Of a stretch of DNA of 64,000 bases, positions 50,859-58,982 are shown piece by piece. The DNA comes from an uncultured Verrucomicrobiota bacterium. Lineage in GTDB: Bacteria > Verrucomicrobiota > Kiritimatiellia > CAIQIC01 > Lenti-01. The notes beneath the pieces were generated by a model. That model did no database searches. It was not told where the DNA came from and saw only the letters and a program-made list of their open reading frames with translations. Every line of letters starts with the position of its first letter. Position 1 is the first letter of the stretch. Position numbers and translations under genes: made by a program. Location: NCBI GenBank assembly GCA_938003985.1, contig CALKWZ010000067.1:16740-80739 (forward strand). The letters run 5' to 3'.

Positions 50859-50880
50859 GGGACGACCTCGTCCCGGTCTT
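50857..50880 (+). terminator. Intrinsic terminator downstream of ptsP
   Basis: CCGGGACGA (50857-50865), 2-base loop, TCGTCCCGG (50868-50876), then TCTTT. The stem is 9 bp, perfect and GC-rich, with a moderate T-run. It is the last of three consecutive hairpins here. Confidence 0.75.
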
Positions 50881-50920
50881 TCGTGCGGCGGCAGAACGGG
50901 GACGCTTCTCCTAGGCCCGC

Positions 50921-51457
50921 ATGGACACGCTGTTCCACGGTGTTCTCGGCGCGACGCTTTGCAGCCGCACGGGTCTCGCCGGCGGCCGCTGCGGCCCCGG
51001 GCCCGAATTCAAGCGCCGCTGGTTCTTTTCCGACTGGACCCTCTGGGCGGCGTTTTTCTTCGGCGTTTTTCCCGATCTGGCGTCGCTGGGGATCCACTTC
51101 ATGATGGATGCGTTCAGCGGCAACGGCGTCCGCTGGCACGGCATTCCGGATTTCATCTTCTTCCTCTACGACGTCACCCATAGCCTGCTGGGCATCGCCG
51201 TCTGCTACGGCCTGCTGGTGGCGTGGAAGCGCGCCTTGTGGCTGCCGGCGCTGGCCTGGCCCATCCACGTGCTGTCCGACGTGCCCACCCACGGCACCGG
51301 CCGTTTCCTCACGCCCATCCTCTGGCCGTTTTCCGACTGGGGCTTCGCGGGCTGGAGCTGGTGGCTCGAACCGCGGGTGTTCTACGGCGGCTGGATTCTC
51401 GTCGGGGTACTGTGGCTGGTCGTGATCGGCCTGCGCCTGTCGCGGAGGAAGGCGTGA
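50921..51457 (+). CDS. Multi-spanning membrane protein, YdjM/DUF457-like putative metal-dependent hydrolase
   Basis: A 178-residue protein with about four hydrophobic segments. FGVFPDLASLGIHFMMD, DVTHSLLGIAVCYG and PIHVLSDVPTHGTGRF contain the His/Asp pairs (D-x-T-H, H-x-x-x-D, T-H) seen in the YdjM/DUF457 inner-membrane family related to LexA-regulated hydrolases. The first 35 residues are less conserved. It ends by overlapping the nitroreductase start by 4 bases, so the pair is co-expressed. Confidence 0.7.
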   Translation: MDTLFHGVLGATLCSRTGLAGGRCGPGPEFKRRWFFSDWTLWAAFFFGVFPDLASLGIHFMMDAFSGNGVRWHGIPDFIFFLYDVTHSLLGIAVCYGLLVAWKRALWLPALAWPIHVLSDVPTHGTGRFLTPILWPFSDWGFAGWSWWLEPRVFYGGWILVGVLWLVVIGLRLSRRKA

Positions 51458-51996
51458 ACTTCCTCGATCTCGTCCGGCGCCGGCAGAGCACGCGCAAGTA
51501 CGTGCCCGGGCGGCGCATACCGCGCGAAGTCCTCGACCGCTGCCTCGAGGCGGCGCGGCTGGCGCCCTCCGCCTGCAATTCCCAGCCGTGGTCGTTCGCG
51601 GTGGTGGACGATCCGGCGCAGGTCCGCGCGCTCGCGGAAGCCGCCTGCTCCCGCGCGCCCTACGGCATGAACAAGTTCGCCTTGGACGCCTCCGCGCTCG
51701 TCGCCGTGGTGACGGAAAAAATGAAGCTGGCGGCCCGCCTCGGCGCGCACTTCCGCGGCGTGCAGTACAGCCTCGTCGATCTGGGCATCGCGTGCGAACA
51801 CCTCGTCCTGCAGGCCGCGGAAGACGGCGTCGCCAGCTGCTGGCTGGGCTGGTTCGACGAAGCCGCCGTGAAAAAATTCCTCGCCATTCCCCGCGGCAAG
51901 AAAGTGGATCTGCTCCTCTGCCTCGGTTATGCCGCCGACGAAACCCTCCGCCCCAAGAACCGCAAGCCCCTCGACGAAATCCGCAGATACGTCTGA
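51454..51996 (+). CDS. Nitroreductase family protein
   Basis: A 180-residue flavoprotein-type protein. VNFLDLVRRRQSTRKYVPGRRIPREVLDRCLEAARLAPSACNSQPWSFAVVDD is the family opening, with R-R-S-x-R and PSACNSQPW as FMN contacts. DLGIACEHLVLQAAEDGVASCWLGWF is the second block, and LLLCLGYAADETLRPKNRKPLDEI the third. It is shorter than typical (around 200-220). The start is the GTG at 51454, overlapping the upstream stop as GTGA. Confidence 0.9.
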   Translation: MNFLDLVRRRQSTRKYVPGRRIPREVLDRCLEAARLAPSACNSQPWSFAVVDDPAQVRALAEAACSRAPYGMNKFALDASALVAVVTEKMKLAARLGAHFRGVQYSLVDLGIACEHLVLQAAEDGVASCWLGWFDEAAVKKFLAIPRGKKVDLLLCLGYAADETLRPKNRKPLDEIRRYV

Positions 51997-52017
51997 CGTG
52001 AAAACGGCGATCCAGAA

Positions 52018-52665
52018 TCAGGGGCCCGGCCGGAACCGCGCGGCGAAGGCGGCGAAATCGGGGCAGACGAGGTCGGGGGTTTCGGCGCCGGGGTGGCCGA
52101 TGCCGCTTTCGAGGTAGATGGATTTCACGCCCGCGCGGCGGGCGGCTTCGAGGTCGGTATGGTGGTCGCCGACCATCCAGGTGGTGTCCGGTCCATGGCC
52201 GGTGCGTTGCATGGCCGTTTGCAGGGGCAGGGGCGAAGGCTTGAGCTCGGCGACGTCGCCGCCGCCGAGGATCGCGGCGAAGAGCGGCGTCCAGCCGAAG
52301 TGGTCCATGAGGCGCCGCGCGTGGGGGGCGGGCTTGTTGGTGACGAGCGCGAGGTCGTGGCCCGCGGCGCGCAGCGCGCGCAGGCCGGCGTCCACGCCGG
52401 GATAGGCGGTCGTGCGGTCGGTCAAATGGTCGGCGTAGGCGGCCGAAATTTCCCGCGCGGCCAGATCGGGATCGACGGCGGCGCCTTCGAGGGCGCGCCG
52501 GGCCAGGACCCGCACGCCGTCGCCGACGTAGGACGCCACGGTGTCCAGCGGCAGGGCCGGCAGGCCGTGGAGCGCGCGCATGGCGTTCGTGGCCGCGGCG
52601 AGATCGGCGCGCGAATCGATCAGCGTGCCGTCGAGGTCGAACAGGAATAGTTGGGGGTTTTGCAT
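52018..52665 (-). CDS. HAD-family phosphatase (phosphoglycolate phosphatase-like)
   Basis: A 215-residue haloacid-dehalogenase phosphatase. Motif I is LFLFDLDGTLIDSRADLAAATN, motif II is in DLALVTNKPA, the Lys region is ELKPSPLPLQTAMQ and motif III is TWMVGDHHTDLEAARRAGV. The helical cap between motifs I and II is type C1. Likely removes 2-phosphoglycolate or a similar small phosphate; a Gph-like name is by homology. The start ATG 52665 touches the 31-bp palindrome array, and no ribosome-binding site is obvious. Confidence 0.88.
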   Translation of the reverse strand: MQNPQLFLFDLDGTLIDSRADLAAATNAMRALHGLPALPLDTVASYVGDGVRVLARRALEGAAVDPDLAAREISAAYADHLTDRTTAYPGVDAGLRALRAAGHDLALVTNKPAPHARRLMDHFGWTPLFAAILGGGDVAELKPSPLPLQTAMQRTGHGPDTTWMVGDHHTDLEAARRAGVKSIYLESGIGHPGAETPDLVCPDFAAFAARFRPGP

Positions 52666-52746
52666 TTTTACGTAGTACGTAAAAACTTTCCGCGGATTTT
52701 ACGTGGAACGTAAAAACTTTGCGGCGGTTTTACGTGGAACGTAAAA
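52665..52746. repeat. 31-bp-period palindrome array (three units)
   Basis: Three palindromes of the form TTTTACGT...ACGTAAAA stand at 52665-52685, 52697-52715 and 52728-52746, each 31 bases from the next (about three helical turns). The first has 10-bp arms (TTTTTACGTA/TACGTAAAAA) around one base; the other two have 8-bp arms around GGA. Each unit is followed on the minus strand by a GC-rich linker. The array fills the gap between the acyltransferase stop and the phosphatase start. A matching element occurs at 63911-63956. Confidence 0.9.
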
Positions 52747-52750
52747 ACTT

Positions 52751-53629
52751 TCACGGCGCGGGTTCCGGGGCGGGGGCGGGCGGCCAGAAGGGGTCGAAGA
52801 TGAACCATTGGCAGGGGTCGCGGGCGATGGCGTCTTCGAGGATCGCGGCGATTTTCTCCTGGATGGCTTCTTCGGTCGGGACTTGGGCGGGATCGATGGG
52901 CGGATGCAGGCGCAGGATGAAGGTGTCGTCGGGGGCGCGGGTCACGAAGCCGACGACGATGGGCGCGCCGAGGCGGTGGGCGAACCAGGCCGCGCCGCGG
53001 GGCAGGGAGGTTTCGCGGCCGAAGAATTTCCAGGGGCGGCCGTTGCCGGTGAAGTCGCGGTCGCCGACCAGCGCGACGGTTTCGCCGCGCTTGAGGGCCT
53101 TGGCGACGCCGACGCCGGCCTTGGCGAGGGGGATGACGCGGAGCCCGCGCTGTTTGCGGAAAAACTCGAAGATGCGTTCGAGCGCCGGAGAAGGCACGGG
53201 CCGGACGACGGCATGGAGCGGAATGCCCATGGCGGCGATGAAGGCCCCGCCGAGCTCCCAGTTGCCGAAGTGGGCGGTGAGCACGATGGCGCCGCGCGGG
53301 GTGTTTCGCAGCGCTTCGAGATGTTCGGCGCCCTGGATGCTGACCCGCTCGCGGATGCCTGCGGGCGTGAGCTTGCGGTAGCGGATGAAGTCGGCGAGGT
53401 ATTTGCCGAAGTACTGGAAGGTCTTGCGGGCGCAGCCGTCGAGCAGGCGGCTCGAAGGTACGAGGCCTTGATGGGCGAACACGGTGCCGAGATTTTCGCG
53501 GACGGCTTCGCGGCCGCGGCGGTTGAGGAAGTAGAACAGGTCGCAGATGCGCAGCCCGAGCCAGTAGGCGACCGGCAGGGGCAGGAGCCGGATCAGGAAG
53601 GCGACGCCGCGATAGAACCAGTAGGTCAT
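52751..53629 (-). CDS. LpxL/HtrB-family lipid A-type acyltransferase
   Basis: A 292-residue inner-membrane acyltransferase. It has an N-terminal membrane anchor (MTYWFYRGVAFLIRLLPLPVAYWLG), the catalytic H-x4-E motif in VLTAHFGNWELGGAFIAAMG, VRPVPSPALERIFEFFR and VALVGDRDFTGNGRPWKFFGRETSLPRGAAWFAHRLGAPIV. It is a little shorter than E. coli LpxL (306). It should add a secondary acyl chain to lipid A or a similar lipid. ATG 53629 overlaps the neighbour's stop by 4 bases, placing it in a lipid/lipoate operon. Confidence 0.9.
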   Translation of the reverse strand: MTYWFYRGVAFLIRLLPLPVAYWLGLRICDLFYFLNRRGREAVRENLGTVFAHQGLVPSSRLLDGCARKTFQYFGKYLADFIRYRKLTPAGIRERVSIQGAEHLEALRNTPRGAIVLTAHFGNWELGGAFIAAMGIPLHAVVRPVPSPALERIFEFFRKQRGLRVIPLAKAGVGVAKALKRGETVALVGDRDFTGNGRPWKFFGRETSLPRGAAWFAHRLGAPIVVGFVTRAPDDTFILRLHPPIDPAQVPTEEAIQEKIAAILEDAIARDPCQWFIFDPFWPPAPAPEPAP

Positions 53630-54762
53630 TCGGCGGGCGCCTCCTCGGGCGGCAGGTGGGCGAGGACGGCTTCGGCGATCGCGCGCGCGGCGTCGGGCTT
53701 GCCGAGCGCGCGGGCGCGCGCGGCCAGCATGTCGAGCAGCGTGGCGTTGGTCAGGAGCGACGACACGACCGCCGGCAGGTCGCGGTCGCGGTCGAGATGG
53801 ATGGCCGCGCCGTGGCGCACGAGCATTTCGGTGTTGCCGCGTTCCTGGCCGGGCAGGGGGCGGATGATCAGCATCGGCGTGCCCGAAGCCATGGCTTCGG
53901 CGGACGTCAGGCCGCCGGGCTTGCCGATCAGCAGGCTGGCGCGGCGCATGAGCGCCATGGCGTCCTTGACGTAGCCGCGGATGCGGATGGGATGCCGGAA
54001 CTTGTGGCGCGCGGCCAGCAGCTGCTTGCGCAGGCGGCGGTTGGTGCCGGTGACGACGTCGATGGTGAAGTCGGCCGCGGCGCGGTCGAGGTGCCGGATG
54101 GTGGCGTAGCGCGCGCCGAGGCCGCGCGAGCCGCCCATGACGAGGATCCGCCGGCCGTTTTCGCGCGAGACGGTGCGCTTGCGCGCGGCGAGCACGTCGG
54201 CCTGGATCGGGATGCCGAAGAGATGGATGCGCTCGGCGGGCGTGCCGAGGATCATCAGCCGGTGCATGGCGGTTTCGGCGGGCACGACGTAGCGGATGTG
54301 TTCGTCGGGCGGCACGTGCCAGAAGCGGTGGGGCAGGAAATCGGTGATGACGCCCCACAGCGGGATGGGCTTGCCCTGCCGCCGGGCGTAGGCGGAGAGC
54401 ACGGAAAACGGATGGGCCTGGGTGCAGACGATGGCGTCGGGCTGGAAGGCGTCCATCAGGATGCGCAGCTTGAGGCTGTTGCCGCGCTGGACCAGGGGCC
54501 GGATCCATTTGGTGAGCCAGTCGAACCAGAAGTTGTCGTAGAGCGCCTCCCACAGTTCCGGGGTGCGGCGGATCGTGGACATGTAGACGTGCTGGACGAT
54601 GGCGCTCCAGGTGGGATGCGTCGTTTCGAGCAGGTCGAGGCAGCGGGTTTCCGCGATGGGATTGAGCTTCTTGATCTGGGCTTCGATGGCGCGGGCGGCC
54701 GCGTGGTGGCCGCTGTTGCGGACGAGGTAGCAGATCAGGATGCGCGGCGGCGGGCGGGTCAT
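53626..54762 (-). CDS. GT28/MGDG-synthase-like glycosyltransferase
   Basis: A 378-residue GT-B glycosyltransferase resembling processive diacylglycerol glucosyltransferases (UgtP/MGD). The N-terminal ILICYLVRNSGHHAAARAIEAQI has the G-H-x-x-A-A-R-A-I motif. The C-terminal donor half has RRILVMGGSRGLGARY, IRIRGYVKDAMALMRRASLLIGKPGGLTSAEAMASGTPMLII and PLPGQERGNTEMLVRHGAA. It probably glycosylates a membrane lipid. ATG 54762 was chosen; it overlaps the lipoyl synthase stop by 4 bases. The upstream open frame adds an unconvincing 24 residues. Confidence 0.87.
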   Translation of the reverse strand: MTRPPPRILICYLVRNSGHHAAARAIEAQIKKLNPIAETRCLDLLETTHPTWSAIVQHVYMSTIRRTPELWEALYDNFWFDWLTKWIRPLVQRGNSLKLRILMDAFQPDAIVCTQAHPFSVLSAYARRQGKPIPLWGVITDFLPHRFWHVPPDEHIRYVVPAETAMHRLMILGTPAERIHLFGIPIQADVLAARKRTVSRENGRRILVMGGSRGLGARYATIRHLDRAAADFTIDVVTGTNRRLRKQLLAARHKFRHPIRIRGYVKDAMALMRRASLLIGKPGGLTSAEAMASGTPMLIIRPLPGQERGNTEMLVRHGAAIHLDRDRDLPAVVSSLLTNATLLDMLAARARALGKPDAARAIAEAVLAHLPPEEAPAE

Positions 54763-55619
54763 GGCGCGTTCCCGGCGGCGGCCAGTTCTTCGGCGTGGTA
54801 GGAGGACCGCACGTGGGGGGCGGACGCCACGCACGCGAACCCCAGCGCCAGGGCTTCGTCGCGCCAGCGGTCGAATTCGGCCGGCGGCACGAAGCGGGCG
54901 ACGGGATGGTGCGCGGGCGAGGGAGCGAGATATTGCCCGAGGGTCAGCAGCGCGACGCCCGCCGCGCGCAGGTCGCGCAGGGCGGCGCGGAGTTCGGCGT
55001 CCGTCTCGCCCAGGCCGAGCATGAGGCCCGATTTCGTCCGCGCGCCGGCCTGCGCCGCGCGGCGCAAAACGGCGAGGGAGCGGCGGTAGTCCGCCTGCGG
55101 CCGGATGGCGGGCTGGAGGCGCTCCACCGTTTCGAGGTTGTGGTTGAAGATGTCGGGCTTGGATTCCAGGACGGCGTCGATCGCAACGGGCGCGCCCCGG
55201 AAGTCGGGCACGAGGACTTCAACGGTCGCGCCGGGCAGCCGCGCGCGGACGGCGCGGACGACGGCGGCGAAATGCGCGGCGCCGCCGTCGGGCAGATCGT
55301 CGCGCGTGACGGACGTGACGACGACGTGGCGCAGGCCCATGGCCGCGGCGGCTTCGGCGAGCTGCGCGGGTTCGGCGGGATCGGGCGGCGCGGGCCGCGG
55401 GTCGTGCGGAATGGCGCAGAAGCGGCAGTCGCGCGTGCAGGCGTCGCCCAGGATCAAAAACGCGGCGGCGGCATCGTGCCAGCACGCCGCGCGGTTGGGG
55501 CACTGGGCGCCTTCGCAGACGGTATGCAGGCCGTGGCGGCCCAGGAGCCGCTTCACGCGGCCCGCTTCCGCGCCGGGCGGAAGCGGGCGGCGGAACCAGC
55601 TGGGCAATCGCGGCCGCAT
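54759..55619 (-). CDS. lipA: Lipoyl synthase
   Basis: A 286-residue radical SAM enzyme that inserts two sulfur atoms into octanoyl-ACP/lipoyl domains. Auxiliary cluster ligands are in VCEGAQCPNRAACW (C-x4-C-x5-C), the radical SAM cluster in CTRDCRFCAIP (C-x3-C-x2-C), and the serine of RSSYHAE near the C-terminus is the R-S-S-Y ligand. The length is a little below E. coli LipA (321) because the N-terminus is short. It heads a three-gene operon with the GT28-like and LpxL-like genes. No lipB is nearby. Confidence 0.95.
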   Translation of the reverse strand: MRPRLPSWFRRPLPPGAEAGRVKRLLGRHGLHTVCEGAQCPNRAACWHDAAAAFLILGDACTRDCRFCAIPHDPRPAPPDPAEPAQLAEAAAAMGLRHVVVTSVTRDDLPDGGAAHFAAVVRAVRARLPGATVEVLVPDFRGAPVAIDAVLESKPDIFNHNLETVERLQPAIRPQADYRRSLAVLRRAAQAGARTKSGLMLGLGETDAELRAALRDLRAAGVALLTLGQYLAPSPAHHPVARFVPPAEFDRWRDEALALGFACVASAPHVRSSYHAEELAAAGNAP

Positions 55620-55629
55620 GGGGGGAGCG

Positions 55630-56856
55630 CTAGGCGAGCTCGTGCGAGAGCAGGCCGGTGCGCAGCTTGGGCTCGAACCACGTGCTCTTGGGCGGCATGA
55701 TCTGGCCGGCGTCGGCGATGGCCATCAGCTGGTCGATCGTCGTCGGATACATCGAAAACGCCACGGCGTAGCCCTTCTGGTCCACGAGCCGGACGAGTTC
55801 CTGCGGCCCGCGGATGCCGCCGATGAACTTGATGCGCTGGTTGGTGCGCGGATCGTCGATGCCCAGCAGCGGGTGCAGCACGCCGTTCTGCAGCGTGCTG
55901 ACGTCGAGCTTGTCGACGGGGTTGGAGGACTTCACTTCGGGCCAGCTCAGGCCGTACCACTTCTGGCCGAAGTACATGCTGATGTGGCGCGGCGACTTCG
56001 GGCTCGGATCGGCGTTTTCCGTCACCGTGAAGATCGCGCGGATTTCCTTGAGGAATTCCTCCGGGGACAGGCCGTTGAGGTCCTTGACGGCGCGGTTGTA
56101 GGGCAGGATCTTCAGCTCGGACGCCGGGAAGAGCACGGAAAGGAACCAGTTGTATTCCTCGTTGCCGGTGTGCTTCGGATTCGCGGCGCGGCGTTCGGCG
56201 CCGACGCGCACCGCGGAAGCGCTGCGGTGGTGGCCGTCGGCGATGTAGCTGACGGGCACTTTTTCCGCGAAGAGCTTTTCGATCGCCGCGGCGTTCGCGA
56301 CGGGCCAGACCTGGTGGCGCACCTGGAGCTCGTCCACGAAGTCGTAGAGCGGCGCGGACTGCTTCGGAACGGGGGCGAGGGCCGCGCGGATTTCGGGCAC
56401 GTCGCGGTAGGCGATGAAGACGGGGCCGATGTTGGCGTTGATGGTGGCCGTGTGCTTCGTGCGGTCGTCTTCCTTGTCCTTGCGGGTCAGCTCGTGCTTC
56501 TTGATGACGTCCTTGATGTAGTCGTCGATGTGCGCGCAGCAGACGAGGCCGGTCTGGGTATGGGCGCCCATGGTCTGGGCGTAGAGGTACATCAGCGGGC
56601 GGTCTTCGCGGATCAGCCAGCCGTTTTTCTTGAAGGCCGCGAGATTCTCGGCGGCTTTGGCGTAGACGGCGTCGGCGTAGAGGTCCGTGCCGGCCGGCAG
56701 GTCGATCTCGGAGTGGTTGATGTGGAGGAACGACATCGGGTTGCCTTCCGCCAGCTGGGCGGATTCGGCCGTGTCGACGGTGTCGTAGGGGGGCGCGGCG
56801 ACTTTGCCGACGACGTCGGGGCGGGGCCGCAGGGCGGAATAGGCGTGGATGCGCAT
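55630..56856 (-). CDS. DUF1015 family protein
   Basis: A 408-residue protein of the DUF1015 family. MRIHAYSALRPRPDVVGKVAAPPYDTV and GNPMSFLHINHSEIDLP are its conserved opening, FVDELQVRHQVWPV and VSYIADGHHRSASAVRVG the middle signature, and GGIRGPQELVRLVDQKGYAVAFSMYPTTIDQLMAIADAGQIMPPKSTWFEPKLRTGLLSHEL the C-terminal block. The family is related to the SbnI kinase and has been linked to serine phosphorylation; the function here is not established. ATG 56856 has GAGG 8 bases upstream. It is divergent from the methyltransferase gene. Confidence 0.92.
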   Translation of the reverse strand: MRIHAYSALRPRPDVVGKVAAPPYDTVDTAESAQLAEGNPMSFLHINHSEIDLPAGTDLYADAVYAKAAENLAAFKKNGWLIREDRPLMYLYAQTMGAHTQTGLVCCAHIDDYIKDVIKKHELTRKDKEDDRTKHTATINANIGPVFIAYRDVPEIRAALAPVPKQSAPLYDFVDELQVRHQVWPVANAAAIEKLFAEKVPVSYIADGHHRSASAVRVGAERRAANPKHTGNEEYNWFLSVLFPASELKILPYNRAVKDLNGLSPEEFLKEIRAIFTVTENADPSPKSPRHISMYFGQKWYGLSWPEVKSSNPVDKLDVSTLQNGVLHPLLGIDDPRTNQRIKFIGGIRGPQELVRLVDQKGYAVAFSMYPTTIDQLMAIADAGQIMPPKSTWFEPKLRTGLLSHELA

Positions 56857-56910
56857 GGGATGTCCTCTTTTTTCCTGTTTGACCAATTCGTTGGATAGAC
56901 CCACAATCCT

Positions 56911-58146
56911 ATGAATATGACCGACGCAAATCAAGATGAAGCCGGTTTTCCCGAAGTGAATGTCCGCGTCCGGCTCAAGCCGGGGCGGGAAAAACAGCTC
57001 CTGCGCGGCAGCGCGTGGGTGTTTTCGGGGGCGATCGAGGAAACGGACGGGTCCGGCGCCGCCGGGGCCTCCGCCGACGTGTTCGATGCCGCGGGGGAAT
57101 GGGTGGGCCGGGGTCTGTGGCACCCGGACGCCGACATGGCGGTGCGGCTCTTCACCCGAAATCCGCAGGAAGCCCTGGACGAGGCCTTTTTCCGCGGGCG
57201 GGTCCGCCGCGCGGTGGAGATGCGGCACCGGTTGTTCGGCAAGCCGACCGACTGGGTGGCCACGACGGCCTACCGCATGGTGTTTTCCGAGGCCGACGGC
57301 CTGTCGGGCCTGATCGCGGACCAGTACGCCGACGTCGTGGCGCTGCACGTGGGCGGCAAGGTCTGGGAGCCGTGGGTCCCCGCCGTCGCCGCCGAACTGA
57401 AGGCCGCGACCGGCGCGAGCGCCGTATCCGCGCGCGCGGACGCCGACGCCGTGAAGCGCGAAGGGCTCGCGGAAGATCTCGGCGGCGACGCCGTGCCGGA
57501 CGCGGTGACCATCCGCGAGAACGGTTTCACGTTCGAAGCCGGCCTGGCCGGCGGCCAGAAAACGGGGTTCTATCTCGACCAGCGCGACAACCGCCGCAAG
57601 GTGGCGGCCTATGCGCGCGGCCGCGACGTGCTGAGCGCCTACTGCTACACCGGCGCCTTCGAAGTCTGCGCGGCGCACGCCGGCGCCAAGAGCGTGACGG
57701 GCTGGGATTCGTCCGAGCCCGCGCTGGCCCAGGCCCGGCGGCACCACGCGCTGAATCCCTCCGGCGTGCCGGCGGAATACGAAGTGGCCGACGTGCCGCA
57801 GCGGTTGCGGCAGGCGCGCGACCGCCGCGAAAGCTGGGACCTGATCGTGCTCGATCCGCCGCGGCTGGTGACGCGCCGCGAAGGGCTGGAAAAAGGCCTG
57901 CGCGCCTACAAGGACGTCAACCTGCTCGCCATGAAGCTGCTGCGGCCCGGCGGCATCCTGGCGACCTTCTCCTGCTCGGGGCTGGTGGACATGGCCGATT
58001 TCCGCAAGATGGTCGGCTGGGCCGCGCACGATGCCGAACGCCGCGTGCGCATCCTCGAAACGCTCGCCCAGCCGGCGGACCATCCCATCCCCGTCGAGGC
58101 GCCCGTATGCGAATACCTCAAGGGACTCGTGTGCGTCGTGGATTGA
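56911..58146 (+). CDS. rlmI: 23S rRNA (cytosine) methyltransferase, RlmI-like
   Basis: A 411-residue class I SAM methyltransferase with an N-terminal PUA-like domain (VRVRLKPGREKQLLRGSAWVFSGAIEE). AGGQKTGFYLDQRDNRRKVAAY is the RlmI Q-K-T-G-x-x-x-D-Q-R signature, VLSAYCYTGAFEVCAAHAGAKSVTGWD motif I, LIVLDPPRL motif IV and FSCSGLVD the catalytic cysteine loop. RlmI methylates C1962 in E. coli; the assignment to that site is by homology. The first of two nearby ATGs (56911) was used. It starts in the 54-base gap from the divergent DUF1015 gene. Confidence 0.9.
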   Translation: MNMTDANQDEAGFPEVNVRVRLKPGREKQLLRGSAWVFSGAIEETDGSGAAGASADVFDAAGEWVGRGLWHPDADMAVRLFTRNPQEALDEAFFRGRVRRAVEMRHRLFGKPTDWVATTAYRMVFSEADGLSGLIADQYADVVALHVGGKVWEPWVPAVAAELKAATGASAVSARADADAVKREGLAEDLGGDAVPDAVTIRENGFTFEAGLAGGQKTGFYLDQRDNRRKVAAYARGRDVLSAYCYTGAFEVCAAHAGAKSVTGWDSSEPALAQARRHHALNPSGVPAEYEVADVPQRLRQARDRRESWDLIVLDPPRLVTRREGLEKGLRAYKDVNLLAMKLLRPGGILATFSCSGLVDMADFRKMVGWAAHDAERRVRILETLAQPADHPIPVEAPVCEYLKGLVCVVD

Positions 58147-58982
58147 TCGCCGCCGCGTGGCTGGCGCTCGCGCTGGCCGGCTGCGGCCGGAGCGGAACCG
58201 ATGGCGCTCCCGGTGCGCCGTCCGCGCCGCGCCGCGTCGTGTGCGCGTCGCCGGCCGTGGCCGAAATCGTCTTCGCGCTCGGCGGCGGCGACCGCGTCGT
58301 GGGCGTCAGCGAATTCACCGACTGGCCGCCCGCGGCGGCCGCCAAGCCGTCCATCGGCGGCGCGCTTTCTCCCAATCGCGAACGGATCCTGGCGCTGGCG
58401 CCGGATTGGATTTTAGCGCAGGGCCAGGCGGTGGCGCTGGAAACGTTCGCGCGGGCGCAGGGCATCGGATTCCGGACGGTGCCGCTGGACACGCTGGCGG
58501 ATTTGCGCGCCGCGATTTCCGGATTCGCCGAAATCCTCGGCGTGCCGGACCGCGGCCGCGAATTGCTGGAACAAATGGAGGCGGATTTCGCGGCGCTGCC
58601 GGCGCGCGAGCCGGTTTCGGTTTTCATCGCGCTGGGCCATGCGCCGGGCGACCTCGCGGGGCTGATGACGGCGGGGCCCGGCACGTTCCTGTCCGAAATC
58701 GCGGCGCGGGCCGGCGGCAGCAACGTGTTCGCCGATGTCGCCACGTTGTGGCCGAAGGTTTCGCAGGAATCGCTCGTGCGCCGGCAACCGGCATTCGTTT
58801 TGGACGTCCAGTCCGTGCCGGCGGACGCGGCCCGCCGGGCCGCGCTGGTCGTCGACTGGGTCAAGCGGGGTTTCCGGGCCGACCAGGTGCGGATCGTGGA
58901 CGAAGATTTTCTGCTGAAGCCCGGTCCGCGCGCCGCGCAAGCCGCCGCGCGCATCGCCGCGGCGCTGGGAAACGCGCCGTAG
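58107..58982 (+). CDS. BtuF-like substrate-binding lipoprotein (cobalamin/siderophore type)
   Basis: A 291-residue lipoprotein with signal RRGLIAAAWLALALAGC (acylated Cys). RRVVCASPAVAEIVFALGGGDRVVGVSEFTDWP and PNRERILALAPDWILAQG match the helical-backbone binding-protein class (BtuF/FecB), as do MTAGPGTFLSEIAARAGGSNVFAD and the C-terminal RAAQAAARIAAAL. ATG 58107 gives a 40-base overlap with the methyltransferase gene; GTG 58131 is an equal alternative with AAGGGA upstream. The permease and ATPase are not adjacent. Ligand probably a vitamin or metal chelate. Confidence 0.85.
   Translation: MRIPQGTRVRRGLIAAAWLALALAGCGRSGTDGAPGAPSAPRRVVCASPAVAEIVFALGGGDRVVGVSEFTDWPPAAAAKPSIGGALSPNRERILALAPDWILAQGQAVALETFARAQGIGFRTVPLDTLADLRAAISGFAEILGVPDRGRELLEQMEADFAALPAREPVSVFIALGHAPGDLAGLMTAGPGTFLSEIAARAGGSNVFADVATLWPKVSQESLVRRQPAFVLDVQSVPADAARRAALVVDWVKRGFRADQVRIVDEDFLLKPGPRAAQAAARIAAALGNAP

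Noticed and set aside
52665..52746. CRISPR array interpretation of the 31-base periodic repeat
   Set aside because: Units are palindromes with short linkers of 10-12 bases rather than spacers of 25-40, only three units, and no cas genes nearby.
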